Counted from the first letter of the stretch, positions 41,210 to 49,201 are shown. The stretch is 51,786 nt of DNA from CAYJNO01 sp964371715 (GCA_964371715.1 CAYJNO010000014.1:1-51786); one strand, 5' to 3'. Notes: generated from the letters alone by a model not told the origin. Program-made: numbers and translations.

Positions 41210-41339
41210 TCAAAAAGATTTAAAATCTTGTAAAACACTTTTTAGTACACCTAAAAACAAACAATGGATACATAATTTTATCATAATAAAAAATGTATAT
41301 AATTAACTAAAAAAATCTTAAATTTTTATGAAATTAGTA

Positions 41340-41368
41340 TTGTAATTATGAAATTTCTTTGCTATTAT
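41340..41368 (+). promoter_or_regulatory. Promoter of the first tRNA-Arg gene
   Basis: TTGTAA and TATTAT separated by 17 bases. From 41357 on, the region is nearly identical to the promoter of the second tRNA-Arg copy. Confidence 0.7.
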
Positions 41369-41389
41369 AAATAAGCGTTAAGCAATTAT

Positions 41390-41466
41390 GTCTACGTAGC
41401 TCAGCCGGATAGAGCACACGCCTTCTAAGCGTGCGGTCAGGGGTTCGAATCCCTTCGTGGACGCCA
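41390..41466 (+). tRNA. tRNA-Arg (anticodon UCU), copy 1
   Basis: 77-nt cloverleaf with encoded CCA. The acceptor stem GTCTACG/CGTGGAC, D-arm, anticodon stem CACGC/GCGTG with loop CTTCTAA, and T-arm with GTTCGAATC all fold. Anticodon TCT reads AGA, by far the commonest Arg codon in these genes. An identical copy lies at 45184-45260 on the other strand. Promoter upstream, terminator downstream. Confidence 0.97.
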
Positions 41467-41476
41467 TTTTAAAAGT

Positions 41477-41507
41477 AAACTGCAAGAATAATCTTGCAGT
41501 TTTTTTT
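41477..41507. terminator. Bidirectional terminator between tRNA-Arg and cls
   Basis: ACTGCAAGA/TCTTGCAGT with loop ATAA and seven T on the right; A's on the left allow use by the convergent cardiolipin synthase gene. Confidence 0.85.
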
Positions 41508-43029
41508 ATAACAACGGAGCGAATGTTCTAAGAATTGCTAAATACATTAAACGATACCATGGTAAGTTTGATACATCTTTAATATCAATTAATTCTGATA
41601 TTTCAAATGTATTGAGTATATCCTTTTTTATATTATCAACTAACTCTGATTTATATGTCCATACACCACATTCGAAATGTAAATCTAAGCTTCGATAATC
41701 TAAATTTATTGTTCCTATTACAGCAACACTATCATCTGATACAAACATTTTAGAATGAATAAATCCTGGTGTATACTCATATATTTTAACTCCAGATTCT
41801 ATCAATGATTTGTAGTATGATCTTGATAGAAAATGAACGAATTTTTTATCAGGAATTTTAGGTAAAATTAATCTTACATCAACATTTGATTTTGCAGCAT
41901 TTGTAATAGCAACATGCATTTCTCTACTAATAATTAAATACGGTGATGTTATGTAAACATAATCAGTAGCATTATTTAAAATACTTAAATATAATGTTTC
42001 GCCTACTGATTCATTATCAATTGGAGAATCGGAAAATGGTAACAGCATTCCTTCTTCTTCATAATTTGATTCAACTTTATATTGATTATAATCTTCATCA
42101 ATATTTGTAACACTCTCCCACATTGCTAAAAACATTATTGTAAGAGAAAAAACTGCATTTCCTTTTATTCTAATAGCTGTGTCTTTCCAGTGACCATGTT
42201 TTTCATATTGATTAATATATTCATCTGCAATGTTAATTCCACCAGTAAATCCAACTTTGCCATCTATAACACATATTTTACGATGATCTCTATTGTTAAA
42301 TTCAGAATTAAATACATGTAAAAATTTATTAAATGCAAAACATTTGATATTGTACTTTGCTAATTTCTCCTTTAAATTGCTCGGCAGTGTTAAAATACAC
42401 CCTAAATCATCATATAATATTCTAATTTCAACATTATTTTTTGCTTTTTCTATCAATACTTCTTCAATTGAATCCCACATTTTACCATCATCAATTATAA
42501 AGTATTCCATAAAAATGAATTTCTCAGCTTTATTTAATTCTAATAATAAATCAGGTAAAAATACATCGCCTAACGGATAATATGTTGTTTTAGTATTTTC
42601 ATACAATGCTCCTATAGCTTTATTTCTTAAATAGCTAGCTTGTCTTCTTGCTGCTTTATCAGAAATTTTTACTAATAAATTTTCATCTTTTACTTCATTT
42701 CTTGCTGAAATGTGATTTTGATCGATAGTTTTATATCTTTTTAATTTCTTTTTTGGAATATTTCCTTTTTCATAGATTAAATAAAATATTCCTCCAACAG
42801 ATGGAAAAATAAAAAACATTATTATCCAGGCAAGTTTTGCCTCTGCATATGTATTTTTTATTAGTAATTTTAATCCAATAATTAATGTAAGCAAATTAAA
42901 TAAGGAGATTGGTAAATTAAAAAAGTCATTTGTCCCATCAAATAATATGTAATATACAGAAATTTGTATATAAAAAGAAAGAACTATAAATATAGAGCGA
43001 TAAAACAAATGCCAAAAATTCTTCTTCAT
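41506..43029 (-). CDS. cls: Cardiolipin synthase (phospholipase D type)
   Basis: Membrane enzyme joining two phosphatidylglycerols to cardiolipin, 507 aa. Two N-terminal helices (about 10-30 and 38-58) and a PLD nuclease N-terminal segment (about 65-88) precede two HKD motifs: H249-x-K251-x4-D256 with GGINIAD, and H425-x-K427-x4-D432 with GTINLDYRSL. Both are intact. Length fits bacterial ClsA (about 480-510 aa). GGAGG lies inside the upstream gene and the two share one base (TAATG), so cls is translated with the nucleotidyltransferase. It converges on tRNA-Arg. Confidence 0.94.
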   Translation of the reverse strand: MKKNFWHLFYRSIFIVLSFYIQISVYYILFDGTNDFFNLPISLFNLLTLIIGLKLLIKNTYAEAKLAWIIMFFIFPSVGGIFYLIYEKGNIPKKKLKRYKTIDQNHISARNEVKDENLLVKISDKAARRQASYLRNKAIGALYENTKTTYYPLGDVFLPDLLLELNKAEKFIFMEYFIIDDGKMWDSIEEVLIEKAKNNVEIRILYDDLGCILTLPSNLKEKLAKYNIKCFAFNKFLHVFNSEFNNRDHRKICVIDGKVGFTGGINIADEYINQYEKHGHWKDTAIRIKGNAVFSLTIMFLAMWESVTNIDEDYNQYKVESNYEEEGMLLPFSDSPIDNESVGETLYLSILNNATDYVYITSPYLIISREMHVAITNAAKSNVDVRLILPKIPDKKFVHFLSRSYYKSLIESGVKIYEYTPGFIHSKMFVSDDSVAVIGTINLDYRSLDLHFECGVWTYKSELVDNIKKDILNTFEISELIDIKDVSNLPWYRLMYLAILRTFAPLL

Positions 43030-43490
43030 TAATTATCCTCCAACAATCTATCACTAATTAATTTTGATTTCTCGCTTCTACCCATCAAGTTATAATAAGT
43101 TAACCAATTTGTTAAGGAATCAAGTTTAATTTCAACATCATTTAATAAACACACATTAACATCATCTACATTTAAAGGGTAATAATGTGAAATGTCATTT
43201 TCATTGATTGTAAATCCTGCAATAACATCAATTTCAATATCATTTATTTTACCCTTCGAAAAATATTTTGAAGAAAATAAACCGCTAGATTTTATTTCTT
43301 TAAAATTATAATTTTCAAATATTTCATTAAACTTATCCACATCGTTTTCCACAATTAACAAGTCTAAATCATTGAAGTTATCAACAATTTTATAAAAATA
43401 TAACATTCCAGAGCCACCAAGTGCCCAAGTAATATTATTTTGATTTAGTTTTTCTGCTATTTCTATAAGTGTTTCAATTTTATTTTTCAT
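43029..43490 (-). CDS. Small nucleotidyltransferase-fold protein
   Basis: Protein of 153 aa with a minimal nucleotidyltransferase core: ALGGSG (residues 24-29), the metal-binding pair D41 and D43 (FNDLDLLIV), and a third Asp at D88 (IEIDVIAG). This complete triad suggests an active enzyme that transfers a nucleotide. Relatives include MNT antitoxins, aminoglycoside/lincosamide nucleotidyltransferases and uncharacterised proteins; I cannot pick among them. GAGGTAA precedes the ATG. Coupling to cls is by TAATG overlap. No HEPN partner gene is adjacent, which speaks against an MNT-HEPN toxin-antitoxin pair. Confidence 0.7.
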   Translation of the reverse strand: MKNKIETLIEIAEKLNQNNITWALGGSGMLYFYKIVDNFNDLDLLIVENDVDKFNEIFENYNFKEIKSSGLFSSKYFSKGKINDIEIDVIAGFTINENDISHYYPLNVDDVNVCLLNDVEIKLDSLTNWLTYYNLMGRSEKSKLISDRLLEDN

Positions 43491-43617
43491 AATTACCTCA
43501 AAATAATTATAACAAATATCAAATATACTTGATAGATATAAAACTTTATAACTATTATTGTATTATAATTTGTTTTATAATTAATGTATAAATCAATACA
43601 CATACAAAGGAGAACTG

Positions 43618-44691
43618 ATGAAAAGACTATTGTTGATATTTATATTATTTATAACAGGTTGTTCAAACCCAAGTGAAACTATACCTTCACCTACAAGTAC
43701 ACCATATCCCTCATCTTCACCAATTGTAGAAGATAAAGTTGAAAATGTAAGCATGATCATGTTTGGAGATGCACTTATTCATGGATCTGTGTATCGCGAT
43801 TCTTTAATTAATGAAAATGGCTATAAAGATATGTTTGATGAATTAGCGGATGACATAGCAAATGCTGATATTGCTTATTATAATCAAGAAACATTAATAG
43901 GTTGTGCAGATATGCCACACTCTCCCTACCCTCTATTTAATACACCACAATCCTTTGGAGACGATATGGTGGATTTAGGGTTTAATTTAGTTTCCCTCGC
44001 TAATAATCATAGCTATGATATGGGAGAAAGAGGACTTTTATGTTCTATTGATTATTGGGATAGTAAAGGAATAGAATATGCTGGAATTTATGATTCTCAA
44101 CATGCAAGAGATAACGAACAAATATTTGAAGTTGATGGGATAAAGTTTGCTATGCTAGCATATACATATGGAACTAATGGTATAGAAGTGCCGAATGATA
44201 AAAGTTATTATGTAAATATTATTAGTGATGATTTAATGCTAAGTGATATTAATAAATTAAGAGATAATGTTGATATATTAATTGTTGCTATGCATTTTGG
44301 AACAGAGTACTCTCATGTTCAAAATGCTGAGCAAGTAAGAATAGCGACACTATTAGCTGATAATGGTGTTGATTTAATTATTGGTACTCACCCACATGTT
44401 ATTCAACCTACAGAATGGATTGGTGATACTTTAGTTATTTATTCATTAGGTAATATGCTATCTGCACAAATTGGTCAAGAACGACTTACAGGTGGCGTTG
44501 TATCTTTAGAATTCGAACAAATTAATGATGGACAAACAATTATAAAAAATGTAGATTCAGAATTAATCTATACCTATTATGATGATGGCTATAAGGACTT
44601 TAAACTATATTATTATGAAGATAAAAACGAAAATATAATACCAAATTATTATGATACTAAAGCTAAGTTTGAAGCAATATTAAACAACTAA
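43618..44691 (+). CDS. CapA-family lipoprotein (metallophosphatase-like)
   Basis: Surface lipoprotein of 357 aa. The signal peptide MKRLLLIFILFITGC ends in a lipobox with Cys15, followed by a Ser/Thr/Pro spacer (about 16-35). The PGA_cap domain fills the rest, with MIMFGDALIH (about 46-55), a NQET segment, NNHSYDMGERG (about 122-132), AMHFGTEYSH and GTHPHVIQP. These are the family's metal-binding His/Asp sites. CapA proteins are linked to poly-gamma-glutamate capsules, but no capB/capC genes are here, so the role is open. AAAGGAG precedes the start. It is the only plus-strand gene between the two tRNAs. Confidence 0.85.
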   Translation: MKRLLLIFILFITGCSNPSETIPSPTSTPYPSSSPIVEDKVENVSMIMFGDALIHGSVYRDSLINENGYKDMFDELADDIANADIAYYNQETLIGCADMPHSPYPLFNTPQSFGDDMVDLGFNLVSLANNHSYDMGERGLLCSIDYWDSKGIEYAGIYDSQHARDNEQIFEVDGIKFAMLAYTYGTNGIEVPNDKSYYVNIISDDLMLSDINKLRDNVDILIVAMHFGTEYSHVQNAEQVRIATLLADNGVDLIIGTHPHVIQPTEWIGDTLVIYSLGNMLSAQIGQERLTGGVVSLEFEQINDGQTIIKNVDSELIYTYYDDGYKDFKLYYYEDKNENIIPNYYDTKAKFEAILNN

Positions 44692-44693
44692 TA

Positions 44694-44738
44694 AAAAAAT
44701 ATCTCCATATTCATTTTGTATGATATGGAGATATTTTA
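44694..44738. terminator. Bidirectional terminator between capA-like and ybjQ-like genes
   Basis: AAAATATCTCCATAT and ATATGGAGATATTTT form a 15-bp stem around a 12-base loop with A- and T-rich flanks. Confidence 0.85.
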
Positions 44739-44741
44739 AAT

Positions 44742-45062
44742 TTAATCAATAAATACGGCAGTCCCAGAAACTGAAACCATTATCATACTGTTGTTAGGAC
44801 CTAGCATCTCATAATCAAAATCTATACCTATTACAGCATTAGCACCCATTTCTATTGCTCTTCTTTTCATTTCTTCAGTTGCTTGAATTCTAGCATATTC
44901 AAGTTCGCCCTCGTATTCTGATGTTCTACCACCAAAGAAGTTTGAAAAACCTGCACCTAAATCTTTTAGAACACTAACACCAGTAATTATTTCACCAAAT
45001 ACTATTCCTTTATATTCTATTATACTTCTATTTTCTATAGTGTTTGTTGTTGTAAGTATCAT
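44742..45062 (-). CDS. YbjQ/UPF0145 family protein
   Basis: Cytoplasmic protein of 106 aa of the YbjQ (UPF0145) family, which forms ring-shaped oligomers of unknown function. Family marks are TTTNTIENRSIIEYKGIVFGE at the start, GRTSEYEGELEYARIQATEEM (about 46-66) and the ANAVIGIDFDYEML strand (about 74-87). GGAGAA lies before the ATG. It is a single-gene unit. The older 'heavy-metal-binding' label has little support and I do not adopt it. Confidence 0.9.
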   Translation of the reverse strand: MILTTTNTIENRSIIEYKGIVFGEIITGVSVLKDLGAGFSNFFGGRTSEYEGELEYARIQATEEMKRRAIEMGANAVIGIDFDYEMLGPNNSMIMVSVSGTAVFID

Positions 45063-45134
45063 GTTTTCTCCTTTTACTTCTTAATTATATAAAAAGATTA
45101 TATATAAAATCAAATGTTGATTTTATTTAATCAT

Positions 45135-45170
45135 TAAAAAAAGCCCTTTAGGGCTTAGAGAGTAAAACTC
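45135..45170 (-). terminator. Terminator of the second tRNA-Arg gene
   Basis: On the minus strand AAGCCC/GGGCTT with a 4-base loop is followed by seven T. A smaller hairpin AGAGT/ACTCT adjoins it. Confidence 0.8.
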
Positions 45171-45183
45171 TTTTTTTTAAAAA

Positions 45184-45260
45184 TGGCGTCCACGAAGGGA
45201 TTCGAACCCCTGACCGCACGCTTAGAAGGCGTGTGCTCTATCCGGCTGAGCTACGTAGAC
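45184..45260 (-). tRNA. tRNA-Arg (anticodon UCU), copy 2
   Basis: 77 nt, identical base for base to the copy at 41390-41466 and in opposite orientation, CCA encoded. It lies downstream of the phosphodiesterase gene but has its own promoter and terminator. Confidence 0.97.
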
Positions 45261-45285
45261 ATTAGTATTTGCTTAGCGCTTATTT

Positions 45286-45314
45286 ATAATAACAAAGATA
45301 CTTTTAAATAGCAA
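45286..45314 (-). promoter_or_regulatory. Promoter of the second tRNA-Arg gene
   Basis: On the minus strand TTGCTA and TATTAT are 17 bases apart. The -10 region through the leader matches that of copy 1 with two substitutions over 28 bases. Confidence 0.7.
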
Positions 45315-45316
45315 TA

Positions 45317-45769
45317 CTAAAATTCAATTTTTTCAACTTTTATATCTTTATCGATTTCAACTATAGCATATGATGGCTTAGTAAAATCTCGATTGTGGTG
45401 TAAAGATCCTGGATTAATAAAAGCTATTTCATCAATTACTTGATACTCAAAAATATGTGAATGTCCAAACATAACTACATTACAATTGTAAGATTTAGCA
45501 ATATCAATTAAGGCGTCTCGATTGTCACCGTAAAAATAACCATGTCCATGGGTTATTAAGATTTGATGATTTTTAAGTGTTAAAATTTCAAATCTTTTTA
45601 ATCCATTGTAATCATTATTTCCTCTTACAGCGATATAACCTTTTAAGTCATCAACTTCCATTTCACTATCACCTAAATGAATGAAATAATCAGCATCAAC
45701 ATGCTTATTTAATATTGTGTCTAATTGTTTTTTTCTTCCATGATTGTCAGATACAACTATTAATTTCAT
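45317..45769 (-). CDS. YfcE/MJ0936-type metallophosphodiesterase
   Basis: Small calcineurin-fold phosphodiesterase, 150 aa. Metal-binding motifs are in order: SDNHG (residues 7-11), HLGDSE (31-36), VRGNNDY (48-54), THGHGYFYGDN (about 74-84) and FGHSHIF (about 97-103). In vitro, relatives cut artificial and cyclic phosphodiesters; the natural substrate is unknown. It overlaps murI by four bases and is the last gene of the rdgB operon before tRNA-Arg. GGAGAA before the ATG lies inside murI. Confidence 0.9.
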   Translation of the reverse strand: MKLIVVSDNHGRKKQLDTILNKHVDADYFIHLGDSEMEVDDLKGYIAVRGNNDYNGLKRFEILTLKNHQILITHGHGYFYGDNRDALIDIAKSYNCNVVMFGHSHIFEYQVIDEIAFINPGSLHHNRDFTKPSYAIVEIDKDIKVEKIEF

Positions 45770-46482
45770 GTTTTTTTCTCCACTTTCTCTTTAATATTAA
45801 ATATTTTATATATTTGTTCTTTGAAAATATCACTATCCTTAGATGTATATATAGTATAACTATTTTCATTATTATTATCACCCAATTCATATACTAAATC
45901 ATTTGAATTATAAACCGTTTTACCTGTTAATGATTCAAATTCTTTTTGCATATATGGATAATGAGTGCAACCTAAAATAACAGAATCAAAAGGAAATGAT
46001 ATTTTGCTAATTTCTGCTTTTAAATAATCGCTAATCAGTTCTTTGTTAGTGTTGTTTTCAATTAAATTAACTAGCTTGTCTAATGCGTATCCTTTTGCAT
46101 TATAACCTTTATCACTTAATTGATTTTGATAATAATTAGAAGCAATTGTTAATGGTGTTGCAAATACCAAGACATTTTTCTTATCTATAGGTAATTGATC
46201 TATTGTTTTTTCAATAATACCTTCAATATTTAGTCCAGCATATTCTAATAATTTATTAGAACATATTGTATTACAAGCTACAATTAATTTATCAACATTT
46301 TGTTTTTTGAACCATTCATAATTTTTTTGAACTATTGAATTTAATTCTTCTTTACTTTTGTTACCATATGGAGCATTTATTTGATCTCCTAAATAAATAT
46401 ATTCATGATTAGGGTATTTATGTTTTAGTGAATAAAACAAAAATAACCCACCTATTCCTGAATCATATACTCCAATTTTCAT
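45766..46482 (-). CDS. murI: Glutamate racemase
   Basis: Makes D-glutamate for peptidoglycan; 238 aa, slightly shorter than the usual 260-270. The two catalytic cysteines are C70 (IVACNTICS) and C172 (ILGCTHYPY), and the N-terminal GVYDSGIGGL (residues 4-13) and GDQINAPYG motifs are typical. It is one of the few direct hints in this window that the cell makes a wall. AGGAGA lies before the ATG, which overlaps the stop of the VanY-like gene. Confidence 0.93.
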   Translation of the reverse strand: MKIGVYDSGIGGLFLFYSLKHKYPNHEYIYLGDQINAPYGNKSKEELNSIVQKNYEWFKKQNVDKLIVACNTICSNKLLEYAGLNIEGIIEKTIDQLPIDKKNVLVFATPLTIASNYYQNQLSDKGYNAKGYALDKLVNLIENNTNKELISDYLKAEISKISFPFDSVILGCTHYPYMQKEFESLTGKTVYNSNDLVYELGDNNNENSYTIYTSKDSDIFKEQIYKIFNIKEKVEKKT

Positions 46483-47399
46483 TGGTTATTCTCCTCTACT
46501 ATATCTTGGTTTTCCATTTTGTTTACAATTGCATTTTCTATTCCAACATAACGATATGAATTTACAGTTTCATCATTCACAAAACCATACTTATATGCAT
46601 TGTTTACTAACCAATCATTTTGTTTAGTTACAGCAAAGTAATCATATAAATAATCACTTACTTTAAAATCAACAATCAATCCTAATTGATAATTTGAATG
46701 ACCTGGCATTATACTACTTTCATTATTTTCATATAATTCTTTTTGTTCATCATAGCTTATATAACCTCTAAAAACCTCTAGATTAGCACACTCATCTAAT
46801 TCTAAATCATTTTCTATTGCTGCACACATATCTTTTAAACCTAATACAAGTCTTTGATCAAGATAAATATCATTTCCATGAACTGAATCAATGGGAACTA
46901 AATTATCTGGTTGTTTATTTAAAATTGTATTATTTTCATCTAAATATGTATCTAGTTGAGCGGGATTTTCAACTAAAACTAGATCTGCATTTTTAGGTTT
47001 AATATTTATTAAGTAATTCATATATGTATCATATCCATAAACATTTAAGTAATTTATAACCTGATCTGCATCATATTGATGATTTAATACAAAATCTATT
47101 TCAACGATTTGTTCAGCTGTTAAATACCAAGCATATTGTTTTAAGTAATTATATGCATCACTTCGATAAACGCTGAAATTTTCATAAGTTGCATATTCTA
47201 TAAAAACTTCTGGTGCAATAGAGTATTCAATTAAGTACTCTATTTCTTCTTCATTCAAGTTCTCTCTAATTATTGTTCTTGCTGCTTCATTTTGATATGG
47301 ATACCTTGATAATAAATCATAATTATTAGTTAATATATATATAGCGAGTATATTGATTAGACTTATAATTACAATAAAAATAATTTTATTTTTCTTCAT
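46479..47399 (-). CDS. VanY-like (M15B) protein lacking zinc and catalytic residues
   Basis: Membrane-anchored protein of 306 aa: an N-terminal helix (about 5-24), a linker or helical domain (30-170) and a VanY-like domain (180-290). The fold is indicated by FRGYISYDEQKELY, MPGHSNYQLGLIVDF (231-245), WLVNNAYKYGF (263-273) and SYRYVG. In active D,D-carboxypeptidases the motifs are SxHxxGxAxD and ExWHxRYVG. Here the first zinc His is Tyr237, the second is Ser281 and the catalytic Glu position is Thr278; only D244 remains. It is therefore probably a non-catalytic peptidoglycan-binding or regulatory protein. It is co-translated with murI. GAGG precedes the start. Confidence 0.8.
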   Translation of the reverse strand: MKKNKIIFIVIISLINILAIYILTNNYDLLSRYPYQNEAARTIIRENLNEEEIEYLIEYSIAPEVFIEYATYENFSVYRSDAYNYLKQYAWYLTAEQIVEIDFVLNHQYDADQVINYLNVYGYDTYMNYLINIKPKNADLVLVENPAQLDTYLDENNTILNKQPDNLVPIDSVHGNDIYLDQRLVLGLKDMCAAIENDLELDECANLEVFRGYISYDEQKELYENNESSIMPGHSNYQLGLIVDFKVSDYLYDYFAVTKQNDWLVNNAYKYGFVNDETVNSYRYVGIENAIVNKMENQDIVEENNQ

Positions 47400-47414
47400 T
47401 TATGGCCTCAATTT

Positions 47415-47921
47415 CTATTCTTGATATAAAAAATCACTACCTTTTATAAATTCTTCTAGTGCTAACCCTTCATATTCTTTTTGTCTTAACACTTCATAAG
47501 TTAACACAGCAACACAATTTGATAAATTTAAACTTCTAGCATCTTTAACCATTGGTAGTCTTGCAAGATTATCAGGATAGTTTCTTAAAATCTCTTTTGG
47601 GATACCTGTACTTTCTTTACCAAATATTAAAAATACATCATTATGATTTTTAAAGTCAAAGCTTGATGGTGTTTTATTGCCGTATCTAGTAATGAAACAA
47701 TAATAGCCTGGATTTTTTGTTGTAAAATCTTCAAAGTTTGCGTATGTTTCAAAGTTTAATTTATCTATATAGTCCATTCCGCTTCTTTTAAGATTTTTTT
47801 CGTCAAGTTTGAAGCCTAATGGTTCAATTAAATGTAGTTTAGCATTGGTAGCAACACATGTACGCATTATATTTCCTGTGTTTTGTGGAATCTCTGGTTC
47901 ATATAAAACAATATTAATCAT
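47415..47921 (-). CDS. trmL: tRNA (cytidine/uridine-34-2'-O)-methyltransferase TrmL
   Basis: SPOUT-class enzyme methylating the wobble ribose of leucine tRNAs, 168 aa. Family landmarks are LYEPEIPQNTGNIMRTC (residues 6-22), HLIEPLGF (about 30-37), LIFGKESTGIP (about 100-110) and the knot-forming LPMVKDARSLNLSN (about 120-133). Length equals E. coli TrmL (157) within a few residues. AAAGGAG lies before the ATG, overlapping the end of the DUF1461 gene. Confidence 0.94.
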   Translation of the reverse strand: MINIVLYEPEIPQNTGNIMRTCVATNAKLHLIEPLGFKLDEKNLKRSGMDYIDKLNFETYANFEDFTTKNPGYYCFITRYGNKTPSSFDFKNHNDVFLIFGKESTGIPKEILRNYPDNLARLPMVKDARSLNLSNCVAVLTYEVLRQKEYEGLALEEFIKGSDFLYQE

Positions 47922-48598
47922 ATTTTCTTAACTCCTTTTAATGATAATAATGCTGTTAAGCTTACTATCCCTATAATGATACTATATATTAGCAACATTT
48001 GTACAATAATACCTAAAAAGAAATTTAGCGGATACATCATAATTAAACGATCTGTTAAAGGGTTTAATAACCATAAATCATTAGTGAAGAATATTAAATG
48101 AAATTGATACCAAAATGCATTAAAATCAATTAATATTAAAACTCCAATACTAACTAGAAACATTACTACTAAAGCTAAAGTTTGTAAAAAGGTTTTAGCA
48201 AGAATTTTATAGTTGTTTAGAAAGTTTCTATCAATGAATAAACCAATTAAAAAGAACAAAGTAATATAGAGTATTGTTTTTATATTTTTAAAAGCTTGAT
48301 ATAAATTTTTAACATCTACCATATGGTGTATTTCTTTATCATTAAAAAATCTAACAGAATTACCATCAATAATAGCATTAATATCCATTGAATCAATATT
48401 ACCTTTTATATAGTCAATAGTTACTTCATTTACATACATTAACTCATCAAATTCTATGCCAATTATTTTTGCAATATCATTTTTAATATGCATGTTACGA
48501 TAAAATTCTAAATCAAAGGCTTTATATTCTACAACTTGCATAAATAAAACAATGATAAATAATATAGAAATTAAAAATGCAATAATTTTCTTATTCAT
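47918..48598 (-). CDS. DUF1461/TIGR01906 integral membrane protein
   Basis: Membrane protein of 226 aa in the TIGR01906 group. Helix 1 is about 5-24, followed by an extracytoplasmic domain (25-105) and helices at about 107-125, 133-157 and 195-222. The family's FFNDKEIHHMVDVKNLY (84-100) and NDLWLLNPLTDRLIMMYP (about 173-190) are visible. Function is unknown, though some relatives sit near cell-envelope genes. It overlaps rdgB by eight bases and trmL by four, so it belongs to the same operon. Confidence 0.85.
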   Translation of the reverse strand: MNKKIIAFLISILFIIVLFMQVVEYKAFDLEFYRNMHIKNDIAKIIGIEFDELMYVNEVTIDYIKGNIDSMDINAIIDGNSVRFFNDKEIHHMVDVKNLYQAFKNIKTILYITLFFLIGLFIDRNFLNNYKILAKTFLQTLALVVMFLVSIGVLILIDFNAFWYQFHLIFFTNDLWLLNPLTDRLIMMYPLNFFLGIIVQMLLIYSIIIGIVSLTALLSLKGVKKI

Positions 48599-49172
48599 TA
48601 ATATACTCCATTAGCATCATTAAAGCTTTATAACGATGTGATATTTTATTCTTTATATTTAAGTCAATTTCGGCAAAAGTTTTTTTATATTTTGGTAAAT
48701 AAAAGATAGGGTCATAACCAAAACCTTTTTCCCCTTTTGGCTCTTTAGCAATCTCTCCAGCAACAGTTGCCTCAACAACTATTGTTTTTTGATTTGGAGT
48801 TGACATTGCCATTGCACAAACATATTGACAATAACGATCATTTGAGTGTTCAACTCTGTTTATTAAGTCTTGATTTTTAATTTGATAACTTGTATCTGTC
48901 CCAAGATATCTTGCACTATAAATACCTGGCTCATTATTTATCGCTCTAACTTCAATTCCTGAATCATCAGAAATACACATAATATTTAATTTGTTAGATA
49001 AAAACTCAGCTTTAATAATTGCATTTTCTTTAAATGTACTTCCTGTTTCTTCAATTTCATAATTTTTATCTAAATCTAATAAACTTAGCACTTCATAATT
49101 TAGAGGTTCTAGTAAAGTTTTGAACTCATTTATTTTACCCTTATTTTTTGTTGCGATTAAAATTTTTTTCAT
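48591..49172 (-). CDS. rdgB: XTP/dITP pyrophosphatase (RdgB/HAM1)
   Basis: House-cleaning enzyme that hydrolyses XTP, ITP and dITP, 193 aa. Motifs are IATKNKGKINEF (residues 5-16), the metal-binding ISDDSGIEV (about 66-74), PGIYSARYLG, GFGYDPIFY (about 147-155) and SHRYKAL (about 178-184). AGGTGA lies before the ATG. First gene of the minus-strand operon rdgB-DUF1461-trmL-vanY-like-murI-phosphodiesterase. It diverges from the LicA-type kinase over a 44-base gap. Confidence 0.95.
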   Translation of the reverse strand: MKKILIATKNKGKINEFKTLLEPLNYEVLSLLDLDKNYEIEETGSTFKENAIIKAEFLSNKLNIMCISDDSGIEVRAINNEPGIYSARYLGTDTSYQIKNQDLINRVEHSNDRYCQYVCAMAMSTPNQKTIVVEATVAGEIAKEPKGEKGFGYDPIFYLPKYKKTFAEIDLNIKNKISHRYKALMMLMEYINE

Positions 49173-49192
49173 GGTTTCACCTATTTATCCTA

Positions 49193-49201
49193 TGTTATAA
49201 T
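49193..49201 (+). promoter_or_regulatory. Extended -10 promoter of the kinase gene
   Basis: TGTTATAAT, the TG extension plus perfect -10, 16 bases before the ATG at 49217. Confidence 0.5.

Larger units (their letters stand above)
41019..41389. other. 371-base intergenic region with promoters and nested inverted repeats
   Basis: The only gap over 300 bases. It holds the promoter of the EAL gene (41041-41069, minus strand) and the tRNA-Arg promoter (41340-41368, plus strand). Between them lie the nested inverted repeats at 41140-41209 and a further palindrome AAGATTT-A-AAATCTT at 41215-41229. I find no credible coding frame; the longest, a nine-codon one from 41205, lacks a ribosome binding site. 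Confidence 0.6.

Noticed and set aside
41140..41229. CRISPR array or leader.
   Set aside because: The repeats are inverted, not direct, with no regular spacers and no cas genes in the window.
43029..43490. Antitoxin of an MNT-HEPN pair.
   Set aside because: No HEPN-domain gene is adjacent; the neighbour is a complete cardiolipin synthase.
41390..45260. Genomic island or prophage bounded by tRNA attachment sites.
   Set aside because: Both tRNAs are complete, identical and inverted, there is no integrase between or next to them, and the enclosed genes have normal base composition. XerD at 37013-37903 is a housekeeping recombinase by context.
46479..47399. Vancomycin-resistance carboxypeptidase VanY.
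   Set aside because: Both zinc histidines and the catalytic Glu are missing and there are no van genes around.
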